From positions 242,169 through 306,168 of the forward strand of contig CAJNDT010002024.1 of assembly GCA_905221615.1 (NCBI GenBank): a stretch of 64,000 bases of DNA, read 5' to 3'. The notes below the pieces were generated by a model that did not search any database, was not told the origin of the DNA, and was given only the letters and a program-made list of their open reading frames with translations. The first letter of the stretch is position 1; each line of letters starts with the position of its first letter. Both the position numbers and the translations under genes were made by a program. Source of the stretch: Symbiodinium sp. CCMP2592. Lineage: Eukaryota > Sar > Dinophyceae > Suessiales > Symbiodiniaceae. This document shows positions 18,935-28,639 of the stretch, piece after piece.

Positions 18935-18987
18935 CTTATTGAGGATGGCGTTGGCGCAGAGAAGTTGGTCGAAGTCGTGTGCGCCCG
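18935..18987 (+). CDS. Small exon between telomere-like repeats
   Basis: The acceptor GTGGCAG ends at 18934 and a donor G|GTAGGGTTTGG lies at 18988. The reading LIEDGVGAEKLVEVVCAR has no stop and a typical helical pattern. Confidence 0.45.
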
Positions 18988-19074
18988 GTAGGGTTTGGGC
19001 TTTGCACTTCAAGGTTGTTTCCAATTTTGTCCGTGGGCAGCAATTATGTTTAACGGTTCAGCAATTTACGGTTA

Positions 19075-19163
19075 CCTAGAGGCTCCATAGTAGTTCCTTT
19101 TTGGGTTCATATTCAGACTTCTATAAGGGGATCCCAAAAAGGAACTACTATGGAGCCTCTGGG
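19075..19163. mobile_element. Hairpin MITE family A, copy 2
   Basis: Near-perfect arms CCTAGAGGCTCCATAGTAGT and complement. The left TA is at 19073; the right flank has lost the TA. Confidence 0.9.
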
Positions 19164-19177
19164 TGGTTTCAAAAGCA

Positions 19178-19300
19178 GAGCGTTACGAATGAGGCTTGGC
19201 AGCTTAGGCCTCTTCAGACTCAGCGTTCCATGCTTGAAGCGAGAGCTTGCAATTTGCAAAGAGACGGAGCTCTTGAAAGGGATCCTTGTTTAGTCATGGG
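19178..19300 (+). CDS. Exon candidate between A and W elements
   Basis: Open stretch QSVTNEAWQLRPLQTQRSML, then EARACNLQRDGALERDPCLV, helical and Gln/Leu-rich. Element A lies 15 bp upstream and element W begins at the 3' end. Confidence 0.45.
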
Positions 19301-19301
19301 G

Positions 19302-19395
19302 ACTTTTTGGGGGGAAGGGGGGTAGGGGACTGCACTTCCTTAGTTTATATCCCCTCCCCTACCTTCCTAAGGGTCCTTATGATTTAGAAGCAGCC
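19302..19395. mobile_element. Hairpin element W
   Basis: Arms GGGGGGAAGGGGGGTAGGGG and complement (CCCCTCCCCTACCTTCC) around CACTTCCTTAGTTTATAT. Single copy here. Confidence 0.65.
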
Positions 19396-19648
19396 CCACT
19401 CTGATTTACACCTCATCAGCAACTGCGTTGAAAAGCTGCTGCATCGGCACCAACGCCAAGCATTGTGACTTTCGCAGCAGCATCCACGAGATCACAGTGG
19501 CATTGCCAGTTGCAACTTCTGCAGCCGTCGTGTTGCTCAAAAGTGCCCTAGGAATATGCAACTCAACAAATCGCAAGAATTAGTTCGAGTGACGGTAGTC
19601 GCCAGAAAGCGAAGCTACTGCCTATTGCCGAAGTTGTACGCGCGCAGG
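19388..19648 (+). CDS. Exon candidates, unknown protein
   Basis: The first frame (to 19582) is open for about 65 codons (SPTLIYTSSATALKSCCIGT..., then HEITVALPVATSAAVVLLKS). A second frame (to the CAG|GTAGCA donor at 19648) contains QKAKLLPIAEVVRAQ. The two could be adjacent exons or a frameshift. Confidence 0.4.
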
Positions 19649-19785
19649 TAGCACTGGCAAATCGCCACTGTTAGCCGTTAGCCGCTGAAGCATCTAGGTT
19701 GGATGCAACATTCACAGCGGAATCTGTGCCAGCAGCTGCGTAGGATCAGCCACGGAGTTGTTGCCATAATGTCGGAAGCTGATTA

Positions 19786-19872
19786 AGAAACCCTGGGCCT
19801 ATAACCCCCCCCAAAATAGTAGGATTCATATAGGAACCTTAATAAAGGCCCAAGGTTTCTTAACAAGGTGCC
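19786..19872. mobile_element. Hairpin MITE family N, copy 1
   Basis: Arms TTAAGAAACCCTGGGCCT and complement, around CCCCAAAATAGTAGG. The second copy is at 39189. Confidence 0.75.
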
Positions 19873-20305
19873 TACATTACTATAGTACCCTTATAGATCC
19901 CTTAAAAATTATAGTAACCCTTATAGACCCCTTGAAGGGAACCCCAAAAAAGAAGAATCGATGATCCACTGCGCCAGGTCCAAGCTGCTGTGCCGAGCTA
20001 GAGACGGCTGGAATGCAGAGCTCAACGATTGGGAGGCACGGTTTAGGGTTTAGGGCTTGGGGTTTAGCCGAACTTATCAACCAGTGCGTTCTTAGTTTCG
20101 GAAACAGGTGCAGCTGGTACAAACCCTCAACCCTAGCCTAAACCCTCCACCCTAAGTCCCAAACTGTGCATGGGCGGCAACAGCATAGTTTTGCCCATGA
20201 GTTTCCGGTGTTCTTTGTGGTTTTGCGTGACCTAGCTCCACAATACTTGTAGCAGTAGACATGGATCCTCCTAGTTTGGCTTCGAAACCTCAGCTGCTAC
20301 TCTTA

Positions 20306-20432
20306 CGATTGATGATATAAATATACATATATATATATATCCTGCACTACATTAAGGACCCTAGTCTATGGGAATTACGGTATATTCCTTATTATGGGTA
20401 ATGCAGTTATGCAGGACTTTTATCATCAACCG
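20306..20432. mobile_element. Hairpin MITE family C, copy 3, with AT microsatellite
   Basis: TA-flanked on both sides. The left arm is split by an (AT)n run at 20320-20340, inserted into its TATAAAT motif. Confidence 0.85.
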
Positions 20433-20511
20433 TAACTAGTAATCCGCAGCCTTACCCAGAAAGCCCCAAGCCCTAGCCGCCGGTTTGGGGCATCCAGCAT
20501 CTACATGTATT

Positions 20512-20607
20512 CTGTCAAAATTATGGTCCTTTTTTTGGTCCTTAGTATAGCACGGCCTAATATTTAGGGTACCCAAATATAGGGGACCCTAATTTTGACA
20601 ACCACCC
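20512..20607. mobile_element. Hairpin MITE family D, copy 2, with 8-bp target duplication
   Basis: Flanked by direct CATGTATT at 20504-20511 and 20608-20615. The left copy gives a GTATTC donor and the right copy is followed by TTTCAG, a plausible acceptor (ATGTATTTCAG). Confidence 0.85.
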
Positions 20608-20828
20608 ATGTATTTCAGATCCGTCCCAAAAACACCGGGCCCTCAGCTCCAGCCCGGTATTCTGTAAAAGGGTTTAGGGTTTAGGGGTTTAGGATTTAGG
20701 GTTGATCAATCGTGGAATACTGCATCATCTCCGCACCTGCGCCTACAGGGTTTGGTCGGGTTTTGTATCAAGAGTTCGCTTGAAGAACGTGGTTTCAAGG
20801 TTCAGGGTGTCGGCTGGCGGGGCCTATG

Positions 20829-20863
20829 CCCTAAACCCTATAAATCCCTTAAAGGAACCCCAG
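20829..20863 (+). repeat. CCTTAAAGG module Z
   Basis: One unit of CCTAAACCCTATAAATCCCT followed by TAAAGGAACCCC. Confidence 0.65.
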
Positions 20864-20996
20864 GTATTCCTTAACTGAGAGATTGCGGAGTCTCTGAATT
20901 CTTAATTAACGAAAGCCTGGGGGGCCTGGTGTGGCGATGCCAGCAGCCCATGCCTGGGCTTTGTGCTCTCCCACAGAGCAGCTCCTAAGTATTTGA

Positions 20997-21092
20997 TACA
21001 GTTGAGACAAATCCTGCATTACCTTTATGACCCTCTGCTATGGGAAGTATATATTCTCTATGATGGGAAATGCAGGGTTTAATCATCAGCCG
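20997..21092. mobile_element. Hairpin MITE family C, copy 4
   Basis: The right arm ends CATCAGCCG followed by TA and G, which makes a TAG acceptor for the exon at 21096. The left junction is GATACAG. Confidence 0.8.
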
Positions 21093-21095
21093 TAG

Positions 21096-21207
21096 GATCA
21101 TAGGGGTCCCAAATGATGTTCAAAAGGGCGACCTGGCAGCACATAAAGCATCATGGTGTCTGATACTAAAGCTCACAGCGCTGAACCCAAAAGCCTCAAC
21201 CCCTTAG
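21096..21207 (+). CDS. Exon directly after a C element
   Basis: Begins after CCGTAG. Reading IIGVPNDVQKGDLAAHKASW, then CLILKLTALNPK, no stop until 21207. The acceptor is the element end plus TA plus G. Confidence 0.45.
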
Positions 21208-21944
21208 CCTAACCCCACACAAGGATCGTCACCCCCCGCTCCCCCTGCCGACTGTGAGTTGAAAAGATGCATCATCCCCTTTCCTCCTCATGAATTAAAA
21301 AGCTTTTCCAGGCGAAGAACCCCTTCCCTGGCTTCCGGGAGCTCAGAGCTTCGTCTATGGTTAAGGGCTTTAGGGTTTAGGGTTTCAAGTTTGTAGTTTG
21401 CGGTTTAGGGTTCGAACGAAGAAGTTTAAGGCTAATTTAGGGTTTGATGTTATGTGGTGGCGTTATAGGGCTTTAGGGTGTACTTGCTGTTGGAGCCTAG
21501 AAGGTTCATACGTTTCTGTAACTCCTGCAGGGTCCAATTGTCCAGGCGCCGAAACCTTAACCCCTAGACCCATACCCCTTCAACCCCATAACCCTGAACC
21601 CCGAAACCCCATAACCAACCCCCCTCCCCCCCAGGCCCCTAAACCGTAAACCCGAGGGGAAGGAGTCTCCGGAATTCGTGACATTCTTCAGCCATTCAGT
21701 CCGATATTCTGCATAGGTCTGCATAGCTCTAGCATAAAACACAGCATTGCAATGCTTTCAGGGTTTAGGGTTGAGCCCTGTAGGGCCCTATTATAGACAG
21801 CTTATCGAACAAGAGACTTGTAATGAAGCTTTTCCACGATATTGTAAACCATCTAGAACCCTTGTAGAACCCGCGTAACTCGTAAAGCCCTAGGTAGATC
21901 CAAGTGGCAGATCTGAAATACACAGTACTGTGTACAACATGTAG

Positions 21945-21974
21945 GGTAAAGATGCCTGGATATTTACGAATACT
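21945..21974 (+). CDS. Exon 1 of the element-split gene (21.9-23.3 kb)
   Basis: Ten codons, GKDAWIFTNT, between the acceptor CATGTAG (ends 21944) and a GTTCTG donor at 21975. Phase 0. The same frame upstream is open apart from that TAG. First of eight exons that join without a stop; protein unknown. Confidence 0.45.
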
Positions 21975-22077
21975 GTTCTGGGTTGTCCTTTGGGATCTTG
22001 TTTAATTAATTTCCTCTACCATTTTGCAGAGAACCATAATAGTAAATAATTCTCAAAGGGCTTAAAGGACAACTCAG
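21975..22077. mobile_element. Hairpin MITE X forming a whole intron
   Basis: The intron GTTCTG...CTCAG of 103 bp is one hairpin: GGGTTGTCCTTTGGGA at the left pairs with CAAAGGGCTTAAAGGACAAC at the right. Confidence 0.75.
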
Positions 22078-22128
22078 TGTTCGTTAGGGTTCCTTTATCA
22101 TGCGTGTCCGACAATACCTATAGGACCT
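22078..22128 (+). CDS. Exon 2 of the element-split gene
   Basis: Seventeen codons, CSLGFLYHACPTIPIGP, phase 0 at both ends. Left acceptor CAACTCAG, right donor CCT|GTAGTC. Both neighbouring introns are transposable elements. Confidence 0.6.
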
Positions 22129-22224
22129 GTAGTCTCCATTGTAGTTCCTTTTTAGGGTTACCTTCTAGGATCCTCAATGTAATATTGGTTACACCAAAAA
22201 AAGGAACTACAATGGAGACTGTAG
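22129..22224. mobile_element. Hairpin MITE family B, copy 3, forming a whole intron
   Basis: 96 bp from GTAGTCTCC to GGAGACTGTAG. The flanking CTGTAG is present at both ends, so the donor GT comes from the left copy and the acceptor AG from the right copy. Confidence 0.85.
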
Positions 22225-22309
22225 GTAGACCCCCAATCCCCACAAAGGCGACGATTGTTACTCCAGCTTGCCCGGTCTGTGTTGAACTCTTCCTCTGAAC
22301 CCTGCAAAG
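22225..22309 (+). CDS. Exon 3 of the element-split gene
   Basis: Continues in phase 0: VDPQSPQRRRLLLQLARSVL, then NSSSEPCK and one base, with an AAAG|GTTACT donor at 22310. Basic and Leu-rich. No stop across the junctions. Confidence 0.6.
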
Positions 22310-22430
22310 GTTACTACATTGGCCTAAATAATTACCTATATACTATTTTGGGCCCTCCTTGTGATAATATTATAGTAGAATGGGCCCCGAAACCCTATTC
22401 TGATTATTGAGGCCCCTACATTAATGGAAG
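22310..22430. mobile_element. Hairpin MITE family G, copy 1, forming an intron
   Basis: GTTACTACATT...CTACATTAATGGAAG. Arms TGGCCTAAATAATTA and complement, inner GGGCCC pairs, and a direct repeat CTACATT at both ends. Confidence 0.8.
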
Positions 22431-22455
22431 CCTGCTCTTATTTCCGCATGCTGAG
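22431..22455 (+). CDS. Exon 4 of the element-split gene
   Basis: 25 nt. With the leading base from exon 3 it reads ACSYFRML and leaves two bases. The donor is a perfect GAG|GTAAGA. Confidence 0.5.
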
Positions 22456-22508
22456 GTAAGACAACGTGGTTCGCATGCATGGGCTATCCTGAGGACGTGC
22501 CACCGTAG

Positions 22509-22580
22509 CTGTGGGGAGTTCGATGCCTCGCGAGTCCGCAGTCCAAAATCGTCCCGCGGCCACCTTGCTTTGCCAGTTAG
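22509..22580 (+). CDS. Exon 5 of the element-split gene
   Basis: After a 53-bp intron without an element (GTAAGA...CACCGTAG) it continues CGEFDASRVRSPKSSRGHLA, then LPV, ending TTAG|GTTACT. Basic, Ser-rich. The phase fits on both sides. Confidence 0.55.
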   Translation: MWGVRCLASPQSKIVPRPPCFAS

Positions 22581-22680
22581 GTTACTATGAGGCCCTTTTC
22601 AGGGTCCCTTAAGGGCCCTTGTAAAGGGTATTGAAAGGGCCGGTGTAACCTTCAATCCTAAACTTCAACTTTCGCCCAAG
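22581..22680. mobile_element. Hairpin element Y forming an intron
   Basis: GTTACTATGAGGCCCTTTTC at the left pairs with GAAAGGGCCGGTGTAACC. Contains a CCCTTAAGGGCCC palindrome. Ends TTTCGCCCAAG. Confidence 0.75.
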
Positions 22681-22714
22681 CCCTTCAAGCAGCGACGACC
22701 CGAGAATTACGTCC
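22681..22714 (+). CDS. Exon 6 of the element-split gene
   Basis: Reads PSSSDDPRITS in the continued frame. The next junction is a GAGTAA (GA-type, known in dinoflagellates) or the overlapping GTAACC. The GA reading keeps phase with exon 7. Confidence 0.4.
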
Positions 22715-22799
22715 GAGTAACCGAAGCTCCGGCAAGTCTCGGATCCCGGAAAATCTGAATAATATGGTTTGGGGCTTAGGGTTCAGAGTTTGGATTTAG

Positions 22800-22907
22800 G
22801 GCCTGATACTGCGCGTTGCTCTGGAGTTGCTGTGGGGTTTCTATAACCTTTGCTGTGTGCCTGTGTGGATTCAGGGTAAGGTTTTAGGCCAGCTTACCGT
22901 CACTAAT
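22800..22907 (+). CDS. Exon 7 of the element-split gene, membrane segment
   Basis: The acceptor GGATTTAG ends at 22799. 36 codons in phase 0: GLILRVALELLWGFYNLCCV, then PVWIQGKVLGQLTVTN, ending AAT|GTAGGG. The first half is hydrophobic enough to span a membrane. Confidence 0.6.
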
Positions 22908-23003
22908 GTAGGGGCCTTAATATTCAATAATTAATTCCCTATACTGTTTTGGGGGTTCCTTGTTATTTTTAGTCTAACTAGTAAGGCCCCTATACAATGC
23001 AAG
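22908..23003. mobile_element. Hairpin MITE family G, copy 2, forming a whole intron
   Basis: 96 bp, GTAGGGGCCTTAATATT...GGCCCCTATACAATGCAAG. TA duplication at 22909 and 22991. The donor is G plus TA plus the element. Confidence 0.85.
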
Positions 23004-23255
23004 GTTGTGTTGGCTCGGGGGTTCAGAGGTAAGCCCATCTCATATCCAGCAATCTGCTCCAGAGCTGCTGTGGAGATTCTTCTACGTCCTGTTCTCGCCC
23101 TCTTCGTGCTGCTCCTTCTATGGAGCACACCCCGCCAAACACAAGCCGCGAGTATCGGGCAAACCCGATGTCAACTCGCAGACTTGCACGAAGCTGTTGT
23201 TTGGGCAGGTTGGAAGGATAGTTACCGGACTTCAATGCCGGTGTTCGAATCGATT
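23004..23255 (+). CDS. Exon 8 of the element-split gene, membrane segment
   Basis: Continues phase 0 for 84 codons: VVLARGFRGKPISYPAICSR, a strong hydrophobic segment (ILLRPVLALFVLLLLW), then a polar region CQLADLHEAVVWAGWKDSYR. A stop is met at 23256; an exon end at GTGTTCG (23241) or splicing before the stop is possible. With exon 7 it suggests a membrane protein with at least two spans. Unrecognised. Confidence 0.6.
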
Positions 23256-23326
23256 TAGAGGTTCAGGCTGGAGCGAGTTAGCAAAGTATGACCGGAGAAT
23301 GCTGCAGTCAAAAACAAAATCCGTCA

Positions 23327-23430
23327 ACCCCAGCAAGCAGGATAAGAACACGAGTCTGGGAATACGACGATGACAACTTGCCATACGCAGAAGGCAGATT
23401 CTCCAAGCCCTCCGTCAGTAGTACAAACTA
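23327..23430 (+). CDS. Possible further exon of the same gene
   Basis: After CAACCCCAG an open stretch reads RIRTRVWEYDDDNLPYAEGR, then FSKPSVSSTNYRQC. Linking phase to the previous exon is not established. Confidence 0.35.
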
Positions 23431-23492
23431 CCGTCAGTGCTAAACCCTTAACCCTAAACATCCGTGGCTGTGAGCTCAAGGCCTGAGAGCAG

Positions 23493-23765
23493 TTGGAAAA
23501 AAGCATGTTGCTGGTTCTGTTTGTTGGGGTAGCCCGGGGCTCGAAGACCCAAAACCAGAACACAGGGTTCAGATTCTCTGCACATGACCACAGCAGTGGT
23601 CGCCACCTTCGTCATCCGCAATGTAGCAGTAGCAATCCCGGAACCCTAAATCCTAAGCAATTCCCAGCAGCAACCAACAGCGTCAGAGGATACAAGTCAG
23701 TACTGGGCCCCTTGTGTCCCAGCCATCCTGCCCTACCTGGACCCCAAAGTGTTTGCCAGATTTAA
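23493..23765 (+). CDS. Possible exon with signal-like start
   Basis: An open stretch begins EKSMLLVLFVGVARGSKTQN, resembling a secretion signal, then is polar. No clear splice sites. Confidence 0.3.
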   Translation: MEKSMLLVLFVGVARGSKTQNQNTGFRFSAHDHSSGRHLRHPQCSSSNPGTLNPKQFPAATNSVRGYKSVLGPLCPSHPALPGPQSVCQI

Positions 23766-23769
23766 GGCA

Positions 23770-24900
23770 TGTTGGGATTTTAGATATACCTGTTGGTACT
23801 AGGTGCAGGCTTCAAGGCGTAGGGTTCAGGGTGCTGTCTCGGATCTCGAACGCAAATGCTGGCATTCATATCAGTGGAATCGAAATTTCGGGTTTAGAGA
23901 TTGGTTCCCCGAGGATAGTGAGGATAGTGGACAAGTAAGTCTTCTCAGGTGCTTTATCACGAGACCGTCGTGACGGACAGGCCCTACACTTGACATGGTA
24001 GCCTAAGGGTCGCATCCGAAGCTACCCCAAACTCTCAAACCACACGCTCGATCCTGAACCCTACCAGACAAAGCCCTCTTTTTAATCCTGAACCGCACAA
24101 AGCTTGGCAGAATTCTAACCATACAGCCCAGTGTTTCTGTGAACCACAAGACCCCTGCCCGAGCATTTCTTAAGCCCTATGTGTTTGTTTGATTTTTCGT
24201 CGTTTTAGGTAGGTATCGGGCTTCAGCCCAACTCAGATCTTTGTCAGGCTGTAGGCCTGCATAGTACCAGCAAAAGCGCCAATCGAGTTTAGGATTTAGT
24301 GTTTAGGGTTTAGGAACCCTAAACCCTAAACCCTAAACCCCTAAACCCTAAACCCTAAACGGGGTGGACTTTGGTAACCTCGAACAATTCACTTCGGACC
24401 CTGGCTGCTGGCACAGGTGCTACATGCGGAATGCGACAGCCATCCCTTCCGAGATGCTGATTGAGGTCTCTTGCGGTTGAGGATTCAGGGTTTAAGGGGG
24501 AGGGGGAGGGGGGTAGTGGGTCTGAAGGTCTTGTTGGAATGGTGTCGCCGGTTGTAATAGTGCTGCATGGACATGATCACTGTCGTTGTTTATGCTGTTT
24601 GTTGAGAGTTTAGCGTCTCATCACTGATCTTAAAGATGAAACTAGGAACAGCAAGAAGCATGTTTGGTGTGAACCATGAACTGGCTCTGCCATGCCATAA
24701 TCATCACGAGTAGCGTGTATGCGGAGCTGTTGCATATATCTTACTACAGCGTGGCAAAATCTGCGTATTCTGGCTCCTCTTTGCCAGGTTGTTGTTCATT
24801 TACCTAAACCTTAAACCCTAAACTTAAACCCTAAACCCTAGCCATAAACCCTAAACCCTAAACCCTAACCCTAAATCCTAAACCGTCCCGAAGCGCTACA
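23770..24900. other. Stretch with TTTAGGG repeats, no clear gene
   Basis: Holds a head-to-head TTTAGGG/CCCTAAA pair (24290-24362) and a CCCTAAA array (24800-24885). No hairpin element and no convincing exon seen. Confidence 0.55.
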
Positions 24901-24920
24901 CCGTCACACCCTCGTTGCAG

Positions 24921-25000
24921 ACAGCAGAGTGGAGCTCCCAAGCACCACTCCGAGAGGTGTCACCGCAGTTCTACCATCCCGACAAGCCACGGGCTCAGCT
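24921..25000 (+). CDS. Exon candidate, unknown protein
   Basis: A strong acceptor (CCCTCGTTGCAG, ending 24920). The reading TAEWSSQAPLREVSPQFYHP, then DKPRAQ, is followed by an open TTAGGG-like region. Confidence 0.4.
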
Positions 25001-25279
25001 GAGGGTTTCGAGCTTTAAAACCTTAGGGTTCAGGCTTGAAGGTTTGAAGGCTTCGGGCTTAGGATTCTGGCAGCACGACTTGTGTGGGATTCTTCTTGTG
25101 GGGTTACATGCCTCTGTCTTACAAAAGACTTCGTGGGCATTCCGCTGTCGCTGGCGCTTGTCATAGAGTGGGCAACTCTTACTGCTTGCAGACCGTGGCC
25201 CGTGAGTGAGATGTTGTGATTAGGAGATGAAGATGGGCGAGTTTGTTCTTTCTAAGACACGAGAGCTGCTCAAGCATGA

Positions 25280-25438
25280 AATCCACGGAAAGAGAACCCT
25301 CCCAGCCAGGTGCAAACTCCACGAGCAGGCGCGGAAAATCCTCCGACGGGTACGGCTGACGCCGAAGAGCCCCCGCCTGAAGCCAAAGAGGCCGGGGCAG
25401 CAGAGGGGTGCAGCTGGTGGATGTGTGGGATGATTGGC
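25280..25438 (+). CDS. Exon candidate, acidic/proline-rich C-terminal part
   Basis: 53 codons open: NPPSQVQTPRAGAENPPTGT, then EEPPPEAKEAGAAEG and a WWMCGMIG end before TAG at 25439. Possible terminal exon. The overlapping basic frame (from 25227) is an alternative. Confidence 0.4.
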
Positions 25439-25499
25439 TAGATCAGTTTCGGGCTCCTTGTTATAATTATTGCACCCATGTTAGTGTTGTCAAGTCGAT

Positions 25500-25830
25500 G
25501 ACGACAAGGAAGATGATTAGGATGGTTACGGCAAGGTTGACGATGTTGATGCTAAGATGGCTAAACCGAAGACGACGATGGCGATGACGGTGTTGTTACT
25601 GTATGTACTGACGATTAATATCTGGATGCCGATGACGGTGCTGCTGCTGATCATGGGCAGGTGATGATGGGGAGGAAGTCCTGATGAGGAGCATGATCAT
25701 GATCACGATGCCGATGGCTAAGATCATGCTCATGACCATGCTGATGATACTGATGGTGATGATGATGACGACGGTCAGACCGATGTAGATGTTCATTGTG
25801 ATGATGTTCATAATGTTGACAGTGATGATC
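25500..25830 (+). repeat. Degenerate (GAT)n tract
   Basis: GATGATGA triplets with many substitutions. Ile/Met/Val-rich frames on the minus strand are artefacts. Confidence 0.8.
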
Positions 25831-26429
25831 AGATTAGAATGAGCATGCAGAACGCTCCGACAAAGATTGATGGTTCTCATGTGTTTAGGTGGCCGTAGTC
25901 GGTAATGGCATGTTCTTGGCAGTTGCTGTATTGTTTTCAACAATTAACATGCTACCTGATACGATATCATATTGTAGTATACACTCTACTATAGTCACTG
26001 CTCCCATGTGATTTAAGACCCGAAGATGATAGAAACTGCCAGGCCAAAGTGATTTGGGCGCTTCAGGCTCGCTGCAAGCTCTTGCCTGCCTTCAGAGTTT
26101 TTGGAGATTTCAGGGTATACGGTATAGTAGTATAGCGCTCCGACTACCTACTAGTATTTGGCGGGTTTGGGCGTCCAACCCGGCAGCTGCTGAGGCTGCT
26201 GCTGAGAAGACGACAACGATATCGACGATAGCTATGCTACTGCGACGGCTGCGGCAACGACATAGTTAGCTTAGGAGGATCCTTCATGCGGGGCCTGTTT
26301 GCGTTTTTAGGGCCTGGGCTACTAAGCCCATCTAAGCCCTTACAAGATCCCTTATGGTTGCCTATAGAAAATCCCACTCTTCGGGACCTAAACTCAAAAC
26401 CCACACCCTTGCCTTAGGTTTTGGACTGT

Positions 26430-26536
26430 TTGGTGCCAGTGCGGTGCAGGTGCGGCCTTCGCCGTCGCTGTTTGAGCACGGAGAGGCTGCACCAGGAGGC
26501 CCTCCGAGGTCGAAGATGAGAGCGAAGCAGACCGAG
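26430..26536 (+). CDS. Exon candidate upstream of a D element
   Basis: Reading GASAVQVRPSPSLFEHGEAA, then a basic RSKMRAKQTEV end at GAG|GTTAGT (26537). Family D copy 3 begins 12 bp later. Confidence 0.45.
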
Positions 26537-26548
26537 GTTAGTACCTAT

Positions 26549-26649
26549 GGGTGGTTGTCAACAATCGGGTCCCTTTTTGGGTCCTTATTATAATACGGCA
26601 CCTATTATTTAGGGTACCCCAAAAGGGGCCATAATTTTGACAACCACCA
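26549..26649. mobile_element. Hairpin MITE family D, copy 3
   Basis: Arms GGGTGGTTGTCA and TGACAACCACC, inner GGGTCCCTTTTTGGGTCC and its complement. Family B copy 4 begins 3 bp later. Confidence 0.9.
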
Positions 26650-26652
26650 GTA

Positions 26653-26744
26653 TAGTCTCCATTGTGGTTTCTTTGTTGGGGTTTGCTTTACATGATCCTA
26701 ACTATAAAACGGCTAAACCAAAAAAGGCAACTACAATGGAAACC
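26653..26744. mobile_element. Hairpin MITE family B, copy 4
   Basis: TA at 26651-26652 and 26745-26746. Arms TAGTCTCCATTGTGG and CTACAATGGAAACCA. Followed by TAG|GTCG. Confidence 0.9.
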
Positions 26745-27189
26745 ATAGGTCGATTTCGGGTCACATATCTGGGTATCCTCATGTTAAAGTGCAGAGATCC
26801 TACTACTTCAGGTCTGTTTCGGGTCCCTGCTGCAACTCCTCGGTTTAGGGTTAAGGGCTGCAAACGGATTTAAGCTTAAGGTCGTCTATACATGGAGAGC
26901 CCAGAATTCAAGCCCGACCCCTAAGCCTTAGCCCTGAACCCTGAAGAGTTTACGGTTCCGGGGCCGTTTTTCGGACAAGTCAATTACTCGTGTGTTTCGC
27001 GGCAAGTGCTACATCTTGGCTGGGAGCAGATCTTCGCATATAGCATCCGGCTGGAGAACCCTTGGACGTGAATCCTAAGTTAAAGCTAAAAGCCCTGATT
27101 AAGTCCTAAAAGACTTTAAGACGTAAATCCCTAGAACTAAGGCCTTGCACCCTGTAAATTGCAAATCCTAAGACCTTAACCTTAAACTA

Positions 27190-27285
27190 TTACTAAGTCA
27201 GGCTATAAGTACCTTAATTGGGGTTGTAAGTATAGATACCTTGTTTATAACCCTATAGTTACTAAGTCCCATGATCCTTGAAGCA
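27190..27285. mobile_element. Hairpin MITE family E, copy 2, ends eroded
   Basis: Inner arms TTACTAAGTC and TACTAAGTCCCATGATCC with the TATAAGTA loop. The left terminal sequence is missing. Confidence 0.7.
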
Positions 27286-27289
27286 AATC

Positions 27290-28360
27290 CTTGCCGCCCT
27301 CCACCCAGAATGTCCAATCTGCCGAGACAGAAGCGAGGCCCACGAAAGAGCTGTCTAGATCGAGTGCACAAGCCTGAACAATTGTTCCTCGGACATCCTT
27401 GCTTGAACTATATTACAATATGTCCCTAAGCCCTTTTCGAACGAAGGCCTTTTTCAATCCCCTCATGTAATCCGACATGGTACTCTGAAAAGGAGTCCTC
27501 GTAAAATCATTAGAAGGCCCCCATGTTAAAACCGTCATCTCCTCCCAGTCTCATCGATTTTTCGGCCTGACTTCGTGATGAGAAAGGCTACGAAAAAAAT
27601 CGAGCGCCGGCCGTTAAGGCTCCTAGGTTTTGTAGGGCTTTGGGTTTGGTGTTTTTGGCAAGTTCAGGCAAGGTTTAGGCTTAGCTTTCAAGATGCCTTT
27701 CATGTGCTGCCAGTGTGACCATATCAAAGACTCAAAGACTTGTGTTTTTTGTCTATGGCTTTCCTTCTTGGCAAGTCTGCGCATCGTGACGGCTGCACGC
27801 CCAACCGCCAGAGACCGCTTGAACAGTGGTCGTTAGAAGGGGCCCCCACCCTGTAATAGGGGTATAATAGGAATATAATGGGGCCCTAATATCCTTATAG
27901 TCACTATTACAGGGTGGGGGCAGCTTCTAAAGTGGTCGGGTTTGGGTTCAGGGGCTTAGCGGGCTCAGTGTCAGCTTGTGCTTCGTGTAGCCATGGTTTA
28001 GGGTTCAGCGTCTGCTTGACTGGCTTGGCCGCATGTCCTCCTTGAACCCTAAACCCCTAAATAAGGAATATTCGTTTTGTTTAAGGGATATTGGAGTTGC
28101 CTTAGACCCTTTTGTAGATGCCCTATAGATCCCTTTAAAGGAACCCTTAAGGATCCCTTTAAAGGAACGTCTAAAAACCCTAAATAAACCTTCATGTTTC
28201 ATTGGGGTCTGGTCTTTCTTGAGAGGGCCTTTCCAGTCTGGTCCGTATGGTCTGCTTGTCTGTCTTTTCAGCGGGAAGGCACGGTTTAAGGTTTAGGGTT
28301 TAGGGTTTAAGGTTTAGGGTTTAGGGTTTAAGGTTTAGGGTTGAGCAGCACAGATCATCA
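27290..28360. other. Repeat-rich stretch, no clear gene
   Basis: Contains element M (27836-27923), CCTTTAAAGG modules (28109-28168) and a TTTAGGG array (28283-28345). No convincing exon. Confidence 0.55.
27836..27923. mobile_element. Hairpin element M
   Basis: Arms CCCCCACCCTGTAATAG and complement around a TATAATAGG loop. Single copy here. Confidence 0.75.
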
Positions 28361-28567
28361 TGGCTCATGATAGTTCCATGCTGGTCTAGCAGCTTCGTAA
28401 GACCACGACAACACGGCTCTGACCCCCGTTATGTGACGTTCTTACAACTAGAGTGCTACACCGAAATCCCTAAGCATTCAATGATTCACCCCAGCCGTGA
28501 CAGGTGTGCGGCTCCACGCAGCGCTGATCAAGCAACACGCTTCAACGCTTCCGAAGTAGACTCTAAC

Positions 28568-28628
28568 ATAAGGGCCTGTAGTATAATGGGTCCAAAAACC
28601 CTATTCTGATTATTTAAGGCCCCTACAT
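28568..28628. mobile_element. Family G right half
   Basis: TAATGGGTCCAAAAACCC..TTTAAGGCCCCTACATT matches the right half of family G. The left arm is absent. Confidence 0.6.
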
Positions 28629-28639
28629 TCGACTCTGAG

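Noticed and set aside
23024..23044. A 21-bp intron (GTAAGC..CCAG) inside exon 8
   Set aside because: Too short for a spliceosomal intron, and the frame reads through without a stop.
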